Origin: Petropleomorpha daqingensis
GTDB taxonomy: Bacteria; Actinomycetota; Actinomycetes; Mycobacteriales; Geodermatophilaceae
Assembly (NCBI RefSeq): GCF_013408985.1
Contig: NZ_JACBZT010000001.1
Coordinates: 1,364,001 to 1,428,000, forward strand
DNA length: 64,000 nucleotides
Direction: 5' to 3'
Shown here: positions 54,817 to 62,655 of the stretch, piece by piece
Layout: every line of letters begins with the position of its first letter
Position numbering within the stretch: position 1 is the first letter of the stretch
The notes under the pieces: generated by a model
What the model was told of the DNA's origin: nothing
The model's database searches: none
Seen by the model: the letters and a program-made list of their open reading frames with translations, nothing else
Position numbers and translations under genes: made by a program

Positions 54817-56466
54817 GTGACCCCGCCCGACGTCCCGGAACCCCGCCCCGGGTCGGACGCCCCGGTGCTGCCGGCCGCCGTCGTCACCACCGCGACGTCC
54901 GGGCACCTCGAGACGACGCTGCACGAGGTCGTGCGCGCCGCGGTCGACCAGGTGGGCGCTGTGTTCGGCGCGCTCGGCGTGCTCAGCGACGGCGGCCGCC
55001 GGCTCGACCGGCTGGTCGTCGTCGGCGCCGACGCGGCCGAGGCCGCACGGATCTCGGCCCTGGCGGACCGGCAGACCGTGCACCAGTTCGTGTCCGCGCC
55101 GGCCGTGCTGCGCTGGGACCAGATGGACATCGACCCCGAGCGGTTCGGCTTCCCGCCGGGGCACCCGGCACGCGGGCCGTTCCTCGCCGTCCCCGTCCGG
55201 GTCGGCGGGGCGCTGTTCGGCAACCTGTACCTGACCCAGAAGGACGCCGCGCAGCCGTTCACCTCGGCCGACGTGGAGGTGGTCCAGGCGCTGGCCGGCG
55301 TGGCCGGGCTCGCCATCGGCAACGCGCGAGCGGCCGAGCAGGCGGAGCGGGGCCGCCGGCAGTTCCAGGCCGGGACCGAGATCGTCACCAGCCTGCTCTC
55401 GGGCGCCGGCGAGGAGGACGTGATGCGGGCCATGGCCGACCGCGTCCTCGAACTCGCCGAGGCCGATCTCGCCGGGGTGCTGTGCCCGACCGACGACGAC
55501 GGCGTCCTGGTCGTCGCCGCCGCGGCGGGCGAGGACGCGGCCGACATCGAGGGCGTCCGCATCCCGCTGGAGGCCACGCACGTGGGCAACGTCCACCGCT
55601 CGCGCCGCCCGACGGTGATCGACGACGTCGGCGCCGACCCGGTGCTCGGCCGGCACGCCGAGGTGGCGGTGGAGATCACCCGCCACCTCGGGCCCGGGCT
55701 GATGATCCCGTTCGAGCAGCCCCCGACGAAGGGCATGGTCGTGGCGATGCGCCGCCGCGGCCGGGAGCCGTTCGAGGTGGGCCCGCACCACCCGCTGGTC
55801 GCCTTCGTCACCAGGACGGCGCTGGCCCTGGAGCTCGCCCGCAGCCAGGCCCGGGAGCGGCGGCTGCAACGGCAGGCCGACCGCGACCGCATCGCCCGCG
55901 ACCTGCACGACCACGTCGTCCAGCGGATCTTCGCCACCGTGCTCTCGCTGGACCGGCTCAGCCGCTCGCTCGAGGCCGGCCAGCCCAGCATCGCCTCCCG
56001 GCTCGGCCGCACCATCGACGAGCTCGAGGCGACCATCGCCGAGATCCGGTCGGCGATCTTCGAGCTGCACGAGGACGACGTCACCGCCCCCTCGGTGCGC
56101 GGCCGGCTCTCCGACGTCGTCCGGATGGTGACCGAGGGCTCCCCGCTGCGCCGCGACCTGCGGCTGCGCGGCGCGCTCGACGACCTGCCGCGCGAGATCG
56201 TGCCCGATCTCGTGGCCGTGGTGCGCGAGCTGGTGAGCAACGTGGTGCGGCACGCGGCCGCGAAGCGGGTGACCGTGTCGGTCGACGTGGACGACGAGGT
56301 GCGGGTGACCGTGACCGACGACGGCACCGGGCTGCCCGAGGTGCACGCCCGCAGCGGCCTGGCCAACCTGGCCGACCGGGCCGAGCGCCGCGGCGGCCGG
56401 CTGGTGGTCTCCTCGGGCCCGGACGGCACGGAGGTGCGCTGGACGGTGCCCCGCCCGCGCCGCTGA
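54817..56466 (+). CDS. GAF-GAF sensor histidine kinase, DevS/DosS-like
   Basis: A 549-residue soluble kinase with two GAF domains (about residues 28-190 and 195-345), HisKA_3 dimerisation with phospho-acceptor His364 (ARDLHDHVVQRIF) and a HATPase_c domain with DDGTG and SGLANLADRAERRGG. The order is that of DevS/DosT, whose first GAF binds haem; whether this one does cannot be decided by eye, although the domain has a His-containing segment (QTVHQFV). Start GTG 54817. A NarL-type regulator converges on it from the other strand. Likely signal: oxygen, NO or redox state, by analogy. Confidence 0.85.
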   Translation: MTPPDVPEPRPGSDAPVLPAAVVTTATSGHLETTLHEVVRAAVDQVGAVFGALGVLSDGGRRLDRLVVVGADAAEAARISALADRQTVHQFVSAPAVLRWDQMDIDPERFGFPPGHPARGPFLAVPVRVGGALFGNLYLTQKDAAQPFTSADVEVVQALAGVAGLAIGNARAAEQAERGRRQFQAGTEIVTSLLSGAGEEDVMRAMADRVLELAEADLAGVLCPTDDDGVLVVAAAAGEDAADIEGVRIPLEATHVGNVHRSRRPTVIDDVGADPVLGRHAEVAVEITRHLGPGLMIPFEQPPTKGMVVAMRRRGREPFEVGPHHPLVAFVTRTALALELARSQARERRLQRQADRDRIARDLHDHVVQRIFATVLSLDRLSRSLEAGQPSIASRLGRTIDELEATIAEIRSAIFELHEDDVTAPSVRGRLSDVVRMVTEGSPLRRDLRLRGALDDLPREIVPDLVAVVRELVSNVVRHAAAKRVTVSVDVDDEVRVTVTDDGTGLPEVHARSGLANLADRAERRGGRLVVSSGPDGTEVRWTVPRPRR

Positions 56467-56475
56467 CGCGACGGG

Positions 56476-57132
56476 TCAGCCCGGCGGCCGGTCGCGGAGC
56501 TCCGTGGCGAGGATCGCCGCCTGGGTCCGCCGCTCCAGCCCCAGCTTGGCCAGCAGGTGGCTGGTGTAGTTCTTGACCGTCTTCTCGGCCAGGCCCATCC
56601 GCCCGCCGATCTGCCGGTTGGTCAGCCCCTCGCCGATGAGCCGCAGGACGGTGCGCTCCTGGTCGGTGAGCTGGGCCAGCCGGTTGTCCCCGTTGACCGG
56701 CCGGCGGCCGGCCGAGGGGCGCGGGCCGGCCTCGGGGTCGAAGAGCGTGCCGCCCGCCGCGACGGTGCGCACGGCCGAGACCAGCGCCGGACCGCGGACC
56801 TGCTTGAGCACGTACCCGGAGGCTCCGGCCCGGACCGCGGCGGCCACGGCGTCGGGATCGGCGTAGCTGGTCAGCACCAGGGTCCGCACGCCCGGCACCC
56901 GGGCGCGCAGCTGCCGGCAGACCTCCGCGCCGTTGCCGTCGGGCAGCCGCATGTCCACGACGACGACGTCCGGGCGGACGGCGGGCACCCTGGCCATCGC
57001 CTCCGCCACCGAGCCGGCCTCGCCGGCGACGGTGATCCCGGGGTCCTCCTCGAGCACCTCTGCCACACCGCGCCGGACGATCTCGTGATCGTCGACGAGG
57101 AAGACCCGCACCGGGGTCGCGCTCCGTTGCAC
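56476..57132 (-). CDS. NarL/LuxR-type response regulator, DevR/DosR-like
   Basis: A 218-residue regulator. The receiver domain has acidic residues DD at 14-15, phospho-acceptor Asp60 ([11 protein letters not shown]) and Lys in [11 protein letters not shown] linker of about 30 residues precedes the LuxR-type HTH ([53 protein letters not shown], in parts). [14 protein letters not shown] with a conserved Lys/Asn recognition helix is what DevR proteins show. It converges on the kinase gene with nine bases between stops, so kinase and regulator are neighbours but not co-transcribed. A DosR-box-like dyad lies 70-83 bases upstream. Confidence 0.88.
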   Translation of the reverse strand: MQRSATPVRVFLVDDHEIVRRGVAEVLEEDPGITVAGEAGSVAEAMARVPAVRPDVVVVDMRLPDGNGAEVCRQLRARVPGVRTLVLTSYADPDAVAAAVRAGASGYVLKQVRGPALVSAVRTVAAGGTLFDPEAGPRPSAGRRPVNGDNRLAQLTDQERTVLRLIGEGLTNRQIGGRMGLAEKTVKNYTSHLLAKLGLERRTQAAILATELRDRPPG

Positions 57133-57201
57133 GTGCCCCGCCCCCCTCCGGCCGAGACGGGAACTTCAGGGTTGAAGCGTAGGGCGAGAGCCGGGCGAAT
57201 G

Positions 57202-57215
57202 GGGCCTTTCGACCC
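57202..57215. promoter_or_regulatory. DosR-box-like dyad upstream of the devR-like gene
   Basis: GGGCCTTTCGACCC matches the DosR core GGGACTTTAGTCCC at 11 of 14 positions with identical geometry. It lies 70 bases upstream of the regulator's start and four bases past the type III PKS stop. It could mediate autoregulation. The site is short and the background is rich in G and C, so a chance match is not excluded. Confidence 0.4.
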
Positions 57216-57218
57216 GCC

Positions 57219-58247
57219 TCAGGCGGGGAGAAGCAGCGCGGCGTAGAGCGTGAGGCCGGGCCCGAACGCCATCGCGACGACCGGGCCGTCGACGTCTGCC
57301 AGCTCGTCGAGCACGAGCAGCACCGTGGCCGAGGAGCAGTTGCCGTGCTCGGCGAGCACCTGCCGCGAGGCGGCCATGTCGCTCTCGGCGAGGCCGAGCT
57401 GGTCGCGGACCACGTCGAGGATGCGGGGGCCGCCGGGGTGCACCGCCCAGCCGGCGACGTCCTCGACCCGCAGGCCCGCCCCGGTGAGCAGCTCGTCGAC
57501 CACGCCGCCGACGTGCCGGGCGAGGACGTCGGGCACCCGCGGCGACAGGCCCATCCGGAAACCGAGATCGGTGACGTCCCAGGTCATGTGGTCGGCGGTG
57601 GACGGGTCGGTGCGCGCCACGACGCCGGCCAGCCGGCGGCCGCGGCCGGCGCCGGGCTCGAGGACCACGGCAGCGGCGGCGTCGGAGAACAGCGCGTGCG
57701 CGACCACCTGGTCCAGCGCGGTCCGCGCCGGCTGGACGTGCAGGCTGGTCAGCTCGCAGCAGAGCAGGACGGCGGGCCGGCCGCGGGCGGCCACGTAGTC
57801 CCCCGCGGCAGACAGCCCCGGGATCGCGGCGTAGCAGCCCATGTGCCCGACGAGCAGCCGCTCCAGCCCGGCCGGCATGCCGAGGTCGCTGGCCAGCCGG
57901 ATGTCCAGCCCGGGGGTGGCGTAGCCGGTGCAGGTGGCGACGGCGAACAACCCGACGTCCCCGGGCGCGAGACCGGCCGCGTCGAGCGCACCGGCGACGG
58001 CCTGCTTGCCCAGGGGCAGCGCTTCCTCGATGTATCGGGCCATCCGCGCGCCGGTCCCCCAGCCGGTGAGGTCCTCGTCGGCCGGGTTGGCGACCGCGTG
58101 CCGGGTGCGCACGCCGGAGCCGGTGAAGATCCGGCGGGCGGCCCGGACGCCGGCGTAGTGCTGGGCGAAGAAGCCCTCCCAGACCGCGTCCTGGTCGAAC
58201 GTGGCCGGCAGTGCCGAGCCGGCGCCGGTCAGCACCGCCGCGGTCAC
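57219..58247 (-). CDS. type III polyketide synthase (chalcone/stilbene synthase family)
   Basis: A 342-residue thiolase-fold enzyme. The catalytic triad is Cys138 (VGHMGCYAAIPGL), His270 (GWAVHPGGP) and Asn303 (AEHGNCSSAT), and the C-terminal GPGLT loop is present. It is slightly shorter than plant-like enzymes and probably makes an alkylpyrone or alkylresorcinol-type product from acyl-CoA and malonyl-CoA. The GTG start overlaps the methyltransferase stop (GTGA), so the methyltransferase likely modifies its product. Confidence 0.92.
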   Translation of the reverse strand: MTAAVLTGAGSALPATFDQDAVWEGFFAQHYAGVRAARRIFTGSGVRTRHAVANPADEDLTGWGTGARMARYIEEALPLGKQAVAGALDAAGLAPGDVGLFAVATCTGYATPGLDIRLASDLGMPAGLERLLVGHMGCYAAIPGLSAAGDYVAARGRPAVLLCCELTSLHVQPARTALDQVVAHALFSDAAAAVVLEPGAGRGRRLAGVVARTDPSTADHMTWDVTDLGFRMGLSPRVPDVLARHVGGVVDELLTGAGLRVEDVAGWAVHPGGPRILDVVRDQLGLAESDMAASRQVLAEHGNCSSATVLLVLDELADVDGPVVAMAFGPGLTLYAALLLPA

Positions 58248-59002
58248 CCCTGGCCTCCGGTCATGCCCCGACGGTACGTGCGGTTTCCCGGCGCCGCCTC
58301 AGCCCGTTTGCGTCCGTAACCTGCGAAGACGACGGCGGTCGACCGGATGGGGCGGAACCGGACGCCCTCCCGGCGCCCGAGCCGCCACGCGATCGCGTCC
58401 CGGAACGACGGCCGCAGGCCCACGAGCCTCAGCTCCAGACCCAGCTCGTCGGCCGCCGCGAGCAGACGCGATCGATCGACGAAGAGGGCGGGGTCGTGCA
58501 GCCCCGGGGGCGGGCCGCCGGGCACGTGCTCGAGCAGCCGCACCATCACGAACCGGCTGAGCGCGGTGTCGGCCAGGGCGTCGAGTACGAGGGTGCCGCC
58601 CGGGCGCAGCAGGCGGGCGCACTCGGCCAGGACGGCGACGTCGTCGTCCACGTGCTCGAGCACCTCACCGGCGACGACGACGTCGGCGCACCCGTCGGCC
58701 AGCGGGACCTCGAGCACCGAGCCGCGGACCGGCAGGACGCCGTGCCCGCGCGCGAGCTCGAGACCCGGGAGCCCGATGTCGACGCCGACGTGCCGGTAGC
58801 CGAGCCGTGCGACGTGCGGCGCCATCAGGCCGCCCCCGCAGGCCAGGTCGACCAGCAGCGCGCCGGGACCGGGCGCCGGCGGGATGTGCTCGGCCCGCGA
58901 CGCGGCCAGCCAGTGCAGCGCGGCGAACATGCCGGAGGGCCGCCACCACTGGTCGGCCAGCTCGTCGTACTGGGCCGGGTCGTTCCGGCGGAGCGGGGTC
59001 AC
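58244..59002 (-). CDS. class I SAM-dependent methyltransferase coupled to type III PKS
   Basis: A 252-residue UbiG-like methyltransferase. SAM motif I is LVDLACGGGLMAPHVARLG, followed by GVDIGLPGLELA, VVAGEVLEHVDDD and LLRPGGTLVLDAL. The N-terminal DPAQYDELADQWWRP is typical of UbiG-type O-methyltransferases. The GTG start at 59002 is chosen because it overlaps the stop of the DUF3140-like gene (GTGA); an ATG at 59050 would overlap that gene by a further 48 bases. It could O-methylate a phenolic lipid made by the PKS. Confidence 0.85.
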   Translation of the reverse strand: MTPLRRNDPAQYDELADQWWRPSGMFAALHWLAASRAEHIPPAPGPGALLVDLACGGGLMAPHVARLGYRHVGVDIGLPGLELARGHGVLPVRGSVLEVPLADGCADVVVAGEVLEHVDDDVAVLAECARLLRPGGTLVLDALADTALSRFVMVRLLEHVPGGPPPGLHDPALFVDRSRLLAAADELGLELRLVGLRPSFRDAIAWRLGRREGVRFRPIRSTAVVFAGYGRKRAEAAPGNRTYRRGMTGGQG

Positions 59003-59190
59003 GCCCCCTTCAACGGATCGTGGCCCCAGTTCATCAACGAGTACCGCCACTTCGACGTCTCGACGTCCTCCTTGCCCGGCTCCTGGGCGAGGTGGCCCTG
59101 AACGTACCCGTGGACCTTCCGCATGTGCGCCAGGTCGACTCGCCCGAGCCGTCCTTCTGCCCGACGGCCGTCGGCGTCGTTCTGCGCCAT
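58999..59190 (-). CDS. short DUF3140-like protein
   Basis: A 63-residue basic protein ending in SKWRYSLMNWGHDPLKGA, after AHMRKVHGYVQGHLAQEP. These segments match the conserved C-terminal half of the DUF3140 family as I know it; the N-terminal half of that family is missing. The ATG at 59190 has GGGAG five to seven bases upstream, and the frame further upstream does not encode the missing part, so this is a genuinely short form or a trimmed relic that is still translated. It leads the operon with the methyltransferase and type III PKS. Confidence 0.65.
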   Translation of the reverse strand: MAQNDADGRRAEGRLGRVDLAHMRKVHGYVQGHLAQEPGKEDVETSKWRYSLMNWGHDPLKGA

Positions 59191-59268
59191 GAGGACTCCC
59201 GGGTGTCGACGGCGGCCCTCGGCGGGTACCTCTGCGGCGTGGGTGGGAAACCGCTGGCCCACACGGGG

Positions 59269-59808
59269 GTGGGTCGCTACGACGCCGCGGCCGCGCAGCA
59301 GACGGCGCGCAGCCGCGGCGAGTCGGTGCAGCAGGTGCTCGACCGGAACCTCGCCGAGCTGCTGCAGGAGGTGCGGGTCGCGATCACCGGCGTGCAGGTC
59401 CTGTTCGCCTTCCTGCTCGCGCTGGCCTTCACCCAGCGCTTCCGCGAGCTGGACGCGTTCAAGCTGACGGTGTACACCGTCGCGGTCCTGGCCACCGCGC
59501 TGGCCACGCTGGTGCTCATCGCCCCGGTCTCCTTCCACCGGCTGGTGTTCCGGCGGCGGCAGAAGGCCGCCCTGGTCGCCGTCGCCGACCGGTTGCTGCT
59601 CATCGGGCTGGGGCTGCTCGTCGTCGCCATCACCAGCTCGGTCCTGCTCATCCTGGACGTCGCGCTCGGTCTGTGGCAGGGCCTGGTCGGCGGCGGGTTC
59701 ATCGCCCTCGCCGGACTGCTCACCTGGTACGTGCTGCCGGTGTGGGTCCGCCGGGAGGGGCTGGGCGTGGCCCCCGATCCGGACGAGGACGACGACCAGC
59801 AAGGATGA
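59269..59808 (+). CDS. DUF6328-like four-helix membrane protein
   Basis: About 179 residues: a polar N-terminus, the conserved LDRNLAELLQEVRVAITGVQVLFAFLLALAF (in parts) leading into helix 1, then FRELDAFKLTVYTVAVLATALATLVLIAP, FHRLVFRRRQK, and two further helices, with an acidic tail. The NLAELLQELRVA-like motif followed by FAFLL is characteristic of this actinobacterial family of unknown function. GTG 59269 is a best guess; no strong ribosome binding site is seen. It is divergent from the DUF3140-like gene. Confidence 0.75.
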   Translation: MGRYDAAAAQQTARSRGESVQQVLDRNLAELLQEVRVAITGVQVLFAFLLALAFTQRFRELDAFKLTVYTVAVLATALATLVLIAPVSFHRLVFRRRQKAALVAVADRLLLIGLGLLVVAITSSVLLILDVALGLWQGLVGGGFIALAGLLTWYVLPVWVRREGLGVAPDPDEDDDQQG

Positions 59809-59820
59809 CCGGGCCCGTAC

Positions 59821-59861
59821 CGGAGGCTGACGTGCGAGGAAACCTCGCCCGTGAGCCTCCG
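59821..59861. terminator. 19-bp near-perfect hairpin before ribokinase gene, related to 13900-13942
   Basis: Arms 59821-59839 and 59843-59861 pair with two mismatches around an AAA loop. The stem ends CGGAGGCT and AGCCTCCG and the loop context GAGGAAACCT echo the hairpin at 13900-13942. It follows the membrane protein's stop by 12 bases, consistent with termination. Confidence 0.7.
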
Positions 59862-59884
59862 CTCCCGAGCCCGGAGGTCCCCGC

Positions 59885-60811
59885 GTGTCCGTCACCGTCG
59901 TCGGCAGCCTGAACGAGGACGTGCTCGTGCGCGTCGGCCGCCTGCCCGGCCGCGGCGAGACGGTGATCGGCGAGGGGACAACGCTGGCGCCGGGCGGCAA
60001 GGGCGCCAACCAGGCTGCCGCCGCGGGCCGGCTCGCCCCCGGCGTGCACATGATCGGGCGGGTGGGCGACGACCCGGCGGGCGACCGGCAGCTGGCCGCG
60101 CTCGCCGATTCGCGGGTCAACGTCAGCCGGGTGCACCGCACGCCCGGCGTGCCGACCGGCAGCGCCACGATCCCGGTCGAGCAGGGCAGCGGGGAGAACC
60201 TGATCGTCGTCGTCCCGGGGGCGAACGCCGAGCTCACCCCGGACGACGCCGTCGCCGACCCGGTCCGCCGCGCCGACGTCGTGCTGCTGCAGCTCGAGGT
60301 GCCCCTGGCGACCGTGCGCGCCGCCGCGGAGGCAGCCGGCGGCACCGTCGTCCTCACCCCGGCACCGCCCCGGCCGCTGCCGGCCGAGCTGCTCGAGCGG
60401 GTCGACGTCCTGGTCCCCAACGAGCACGAGCTCGCCGCGCTGGCCGGTGCCGGGCCGGGCGAGCGGGAGCCGGCCGAGCTGGTGCGGCTGGCGCGGGCGG
60501 TGACCGCCTCGGCCGTCGTCGTCACCCTGGGCTCCCGCGGCGCGCTCCTGGTGCCGGACGGCGACGGTCCGGCGCTGCTGCAGCCGCCCCTGCCGGTGAC
60601 CCCGGTCGACACCACCGGCGCCGGGGACTGCTTCTGCGGCGCGCTCGCCGCCGCGCTCGCCGCCGGCACGCCGCTGGCCGGGGCGGTCCGCTACGCGGTC
60701 GCCGCGGCCGCGCTGTCGACGACCGGGCCGGGTGCCCGCGGTGCGCTGCCCGACGACGACGCCGTCCGCGCGGCCCTGGCCCGTGTCCCGGAGGCGGTCC
60801 CCGTCGGCTGA
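59885..60811 (+). CDS. rbsK: ribokinase (PfkB family)
   Basis: A 308-residue sugar kinase phosphorylating D-ribose. Seen are the N-terminal VVGSLNEDVLVRVGRLPGRGET, PGGKGANQAAAAGRL, the second PfkB signature DTTGAGDCFCGALAAAL with catalytic Asp, and VPNEHELAAL. The start GTG 59885 has GGAGG eight bases upstream. No ribose transporter is next to it; the orphan CUT2-type permease/ATPase pair at 15950-17880 is far away. Confidence 0.9.
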   Translation: MSVTVVGSLNEDVLVRVGRLPGRGETVIGEGTTLAPGGKGANQAAAAGRLAPGVHMIGRVGDDPAGDRQLAALADSRVNVSRVHRTPGVPTGSATIPVEQGSGENLIVVVPGANAELTPDDAVADPVRRADVVLLQLEVPLATVRAAAEAAGGTVVLTPAPPRPLPAELLERVDVLVPNEHELAALAGAGPGEREPAELVRLARAVTASAVVVTLGSRGALLVPDGDGPALLQPPLPVTPVDTTGAGDCFCGALAAALAAGTPLAGAVRYAVAAAALSTTGPGARGALPDDDAVRAALARVPEAVPVG

Positions 60812-60855
60812 ATCGTGGCTGTTTCACGTGGGACAAGGGGGGCAGGAGAGCGCGC

Positions 60856-61005
60856 ATGAGCGAGCCCGGACGCACCCCGCACAGCAGCGAGCCGGCCGAG
60901 GGCGACGAGGCCCCTGGCCGTCAGGTCGACTCCCGCACCCCGCACCCGCAGCAGCCGGCCGAGGGCCCCGACGACGAGGGCGCCGACCAGCCGGACAGCG
61001 ACTGA
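60856..61005 (+). CDS. small acidic disordered protein with an internal duplication
   Basis: A 49-residue protein rich in Pro, Glu, Asp and Gly, with no hydrophobic segment. It contains two similar units, GRTPHSSEPAEGDEA and SRTPHPQQPAEGPDDE. ATG 60856 is preceded by GGAGAG at about six bases, which supports translation. It converges with the acyl-CoA synthetase gene, with one base between the stops. I recognise no family. Confidence 0.55.
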   Translation: MSEPGRTPHSSEPAEGDEAPGRQVDSRTPHPQQPAEGPDDEGADQPDSD

Positions 61006-61006
61006 G

Positions 61007-62590
61007 TCACGCCTGGCCGGCGGCCTCCCGCTCCTTCGCCCGCAGCTCGCGGCGCAGGATCTTGCCGCTGGCCGCCTTGGGCACCGCGTCGATGAACTCC
61101 ACGCGGCGGACCCGCTTGTAGGGCGCCGTGTGCTCGGCGACGTAGGCCAGGACGTCGTCCTCGGTCGCGGCGCTGCCCGGCGCGCGGACGACGAACGCCT
61201 TGGGCACCTCGTCGCCCCTCTCGTCGTAGACACCGATGACCGCGGCGTCGGCGACGTCCGGGCTGCCCAGGAGCACGGCCTCCAGCTCGGCGGGGGCGAC
61301 CTGGTAGCCCTTGTACTTGATCAGCTCCTTGACCCGGTCGACGACGAACCACCAGCCGTCGTCGTCGACCGTGCCGATGTCGCCGGTGTGCAGCCACCCG
61401 TCGGCGTCGATCAGGGTGTCGGTCTCCTCGGGCCGGCCGAAGTAGCCCTTCATCCGCTGCGGGCCGCGGATCCAGATCTCGCCCTCCTCGCCCGGGCCGG
61501 CGTCCTCGCCGGTCTCGACCGACACCAGCCGGGCCTCGGTGGAGGGGAACAGCTTGCCGACGGTCCCGGGAGGCGCCGAGCGGGCGGTGCCGTCGGGGAC
61601 GAGGTGCGTGCCGGGGGAGAGCTCGGTCATGCCGTAGGCCTGGCCGATCTCGACGCCCAGCCGGTCGGCGCAGACCTGCGCGAGCTCGGCGTCCAGCGGC
61701 GCGGCGGCGGACAGGATGAAGCTGAGCGCGGAGAAGTCGCGCCCGTCGACGGCCGGGTGCTTGGCCAGGGCCAGCACGACCGGCGGCGCGACGTAGGCCC
61801 GCGTGATCCGGTGCTGCTCGAGGACGTCGAGGAACTGCAGCAGGTCGAAGCGCGGCAGGACGACGACCGTGGCGCCCTTGCGCAGCGCGACGTTCATCAG
61901 CACGGTCATGCCGTAGATGTGGAAGAACGGCAGGACGGCGACGATCCGGTCCTCCGGCCCCATCGTGTGCAGCACGTCGATCTGCGCCAGGTTCACCCCG
62001 ATGCTGGCGTGGGTGAGCATCACGCCCTTAGGCAGCGCAGTCGTGCCGGAGGAGTAGGGGAGGACGGCGACGTCCTCGGCCGGGTCGACCGCGACGTCGG
62101 GGGCCGGGCCGTCGGCGGCGAGCAGGTCCTGCACGCTCGGGTGCCCCTCGACCCGGTCGCAGGTCCAGACCGGCCGCTCGCCGGCGGCCTCCAGCGCGAC
62201 CGGCAGCAGCGCGCCGACCGTGACGACCAGCGTGGCGCCGGAGTCGGCGAGCTGGCCGGCCATGTCCTTGGCGGTGGCCAGGGCGGACAGCGTCGTCACC
62301 GTGGCCCCGGCGCGGCTGGCGGCGTAGAAGACCACCGGGTAGAGCACGGTGTTCGGGCTGTGCAGCGCGACGACGTCGCCGGGCTTGACGCCGATCCCGG
62401 CGAACCCGGCCGCCATGCGCTCGACCATGTGCGCCAGCTGCGCGTAGCTGATCGTCTGGCCGGTGATGCCGTCGACCAGTGCCGGGGCGTCCCCGCGGGC
62501 GGCGGCGTCGGCGAGCACGAACTGCCAGATCGGCGTCGTCGGCGTCTCGACCGCCGGGTACTCACTGCTGTAGATGCGCGGCTCGGCCAC
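61007..62590 (-). CDS. acyl-CoA synthetase, 4-coumarate-CoA ligase type
   Basis: A 527-residue ANL-superfamily ligase. Core motifs are VLPYSSGTTALPKGVMLTH (A3), QAYGMTELSPGTH (A5), GWLHTGDIGTVDDDGW (A7), VDRVKELIKYKGYQVAP (A8) and PKAASGKILRREL (A10, catalytic Lys). The substrate is an aromatic or medium-chain carboxylic acid. Start GTG 62590. It is preceded by an acyl-CoA dehydrogenase on the same strand, suggesting acid degradation, although a perfect palindrome separates them. Confidence 0.92.
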   Translation of the reverse strand: MAEPRIYSSEYPAVETPTTPIWQFVLADAAARGDAPALVDGITGQTISYAQLAHMVERMAAGFAGIGVKPGDVVALHSPNTVLYPVVFYAASRAGATVTTLSALATAKDMAGQLADSGATLVVTVGALLPVALEAAGERPVWTCDRVEGHPSVQDLLAADGPAPDVAVDPAEDVAVLPYSSGTTALPKGVMLTHASIGVNLAQIDVLHTMGPEDRIVAVLPFFHIYGMTVLMNVALRKGATVVVLPRFDLLQFLDVLEQHRITRAYVAPPVVLALAKHPAVDGRDFSALSFILSAAAPLDAELAQVCADRLGVEIGQAYGMTELSPGTHLVPDGTARSAPPGTVGKLFPSTEARLVSVETGEDAGPGEEGEIWIRGPQRMKGYFGRPEETDTLIDADGWLHTGDIGTVDDDGWWFVVDRVKELIKYKGYQVAPAELEAVLLGSPDVADAAVIGVYDERGDEVPKAFVVRAPGSAATEDDVLAYVAEHTAPYKRVRRVEFIDAVPKAASGKILRRELRAKEREAAGQA

Positions 62591-62609
62591 GTCGTCCTCC
62601 GGGTCTTCT

Positions 62610-62655
62610 GTGGTTTCGCGCGCTTAACCGCGCGCGGTTAAGCGCGCGAAACCAC
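62610..62655. repeat. 46-bp perfect palindrome between acyl-CoA dehydrogenase and ligase genes
   Basis: The halves 62610-62632 and 62633-62655 are exact reverse complements with no spacer base. It starts one base after the dehydrogenase stop codon and ends 20 bases before the ligase start. It may work as a terminator, an mRNA-stabilising hairpin or a protein-binding site. Its centre TTAACCGCG/CGCGGTTAA is unusual here. Confidence 0.8.

Noticed and set aside
54660-54820. Frameshift joining the Usp-like protein to the histidine kinase
   Set aside because: The kinase frame is open upstream to 54343, but that part is Ser/Arg/Pro-rich and antisensical to the Usp reading. The kinase has its own GTG at 54817, and codon bias switches to the kinase frame only after the Usp stop.
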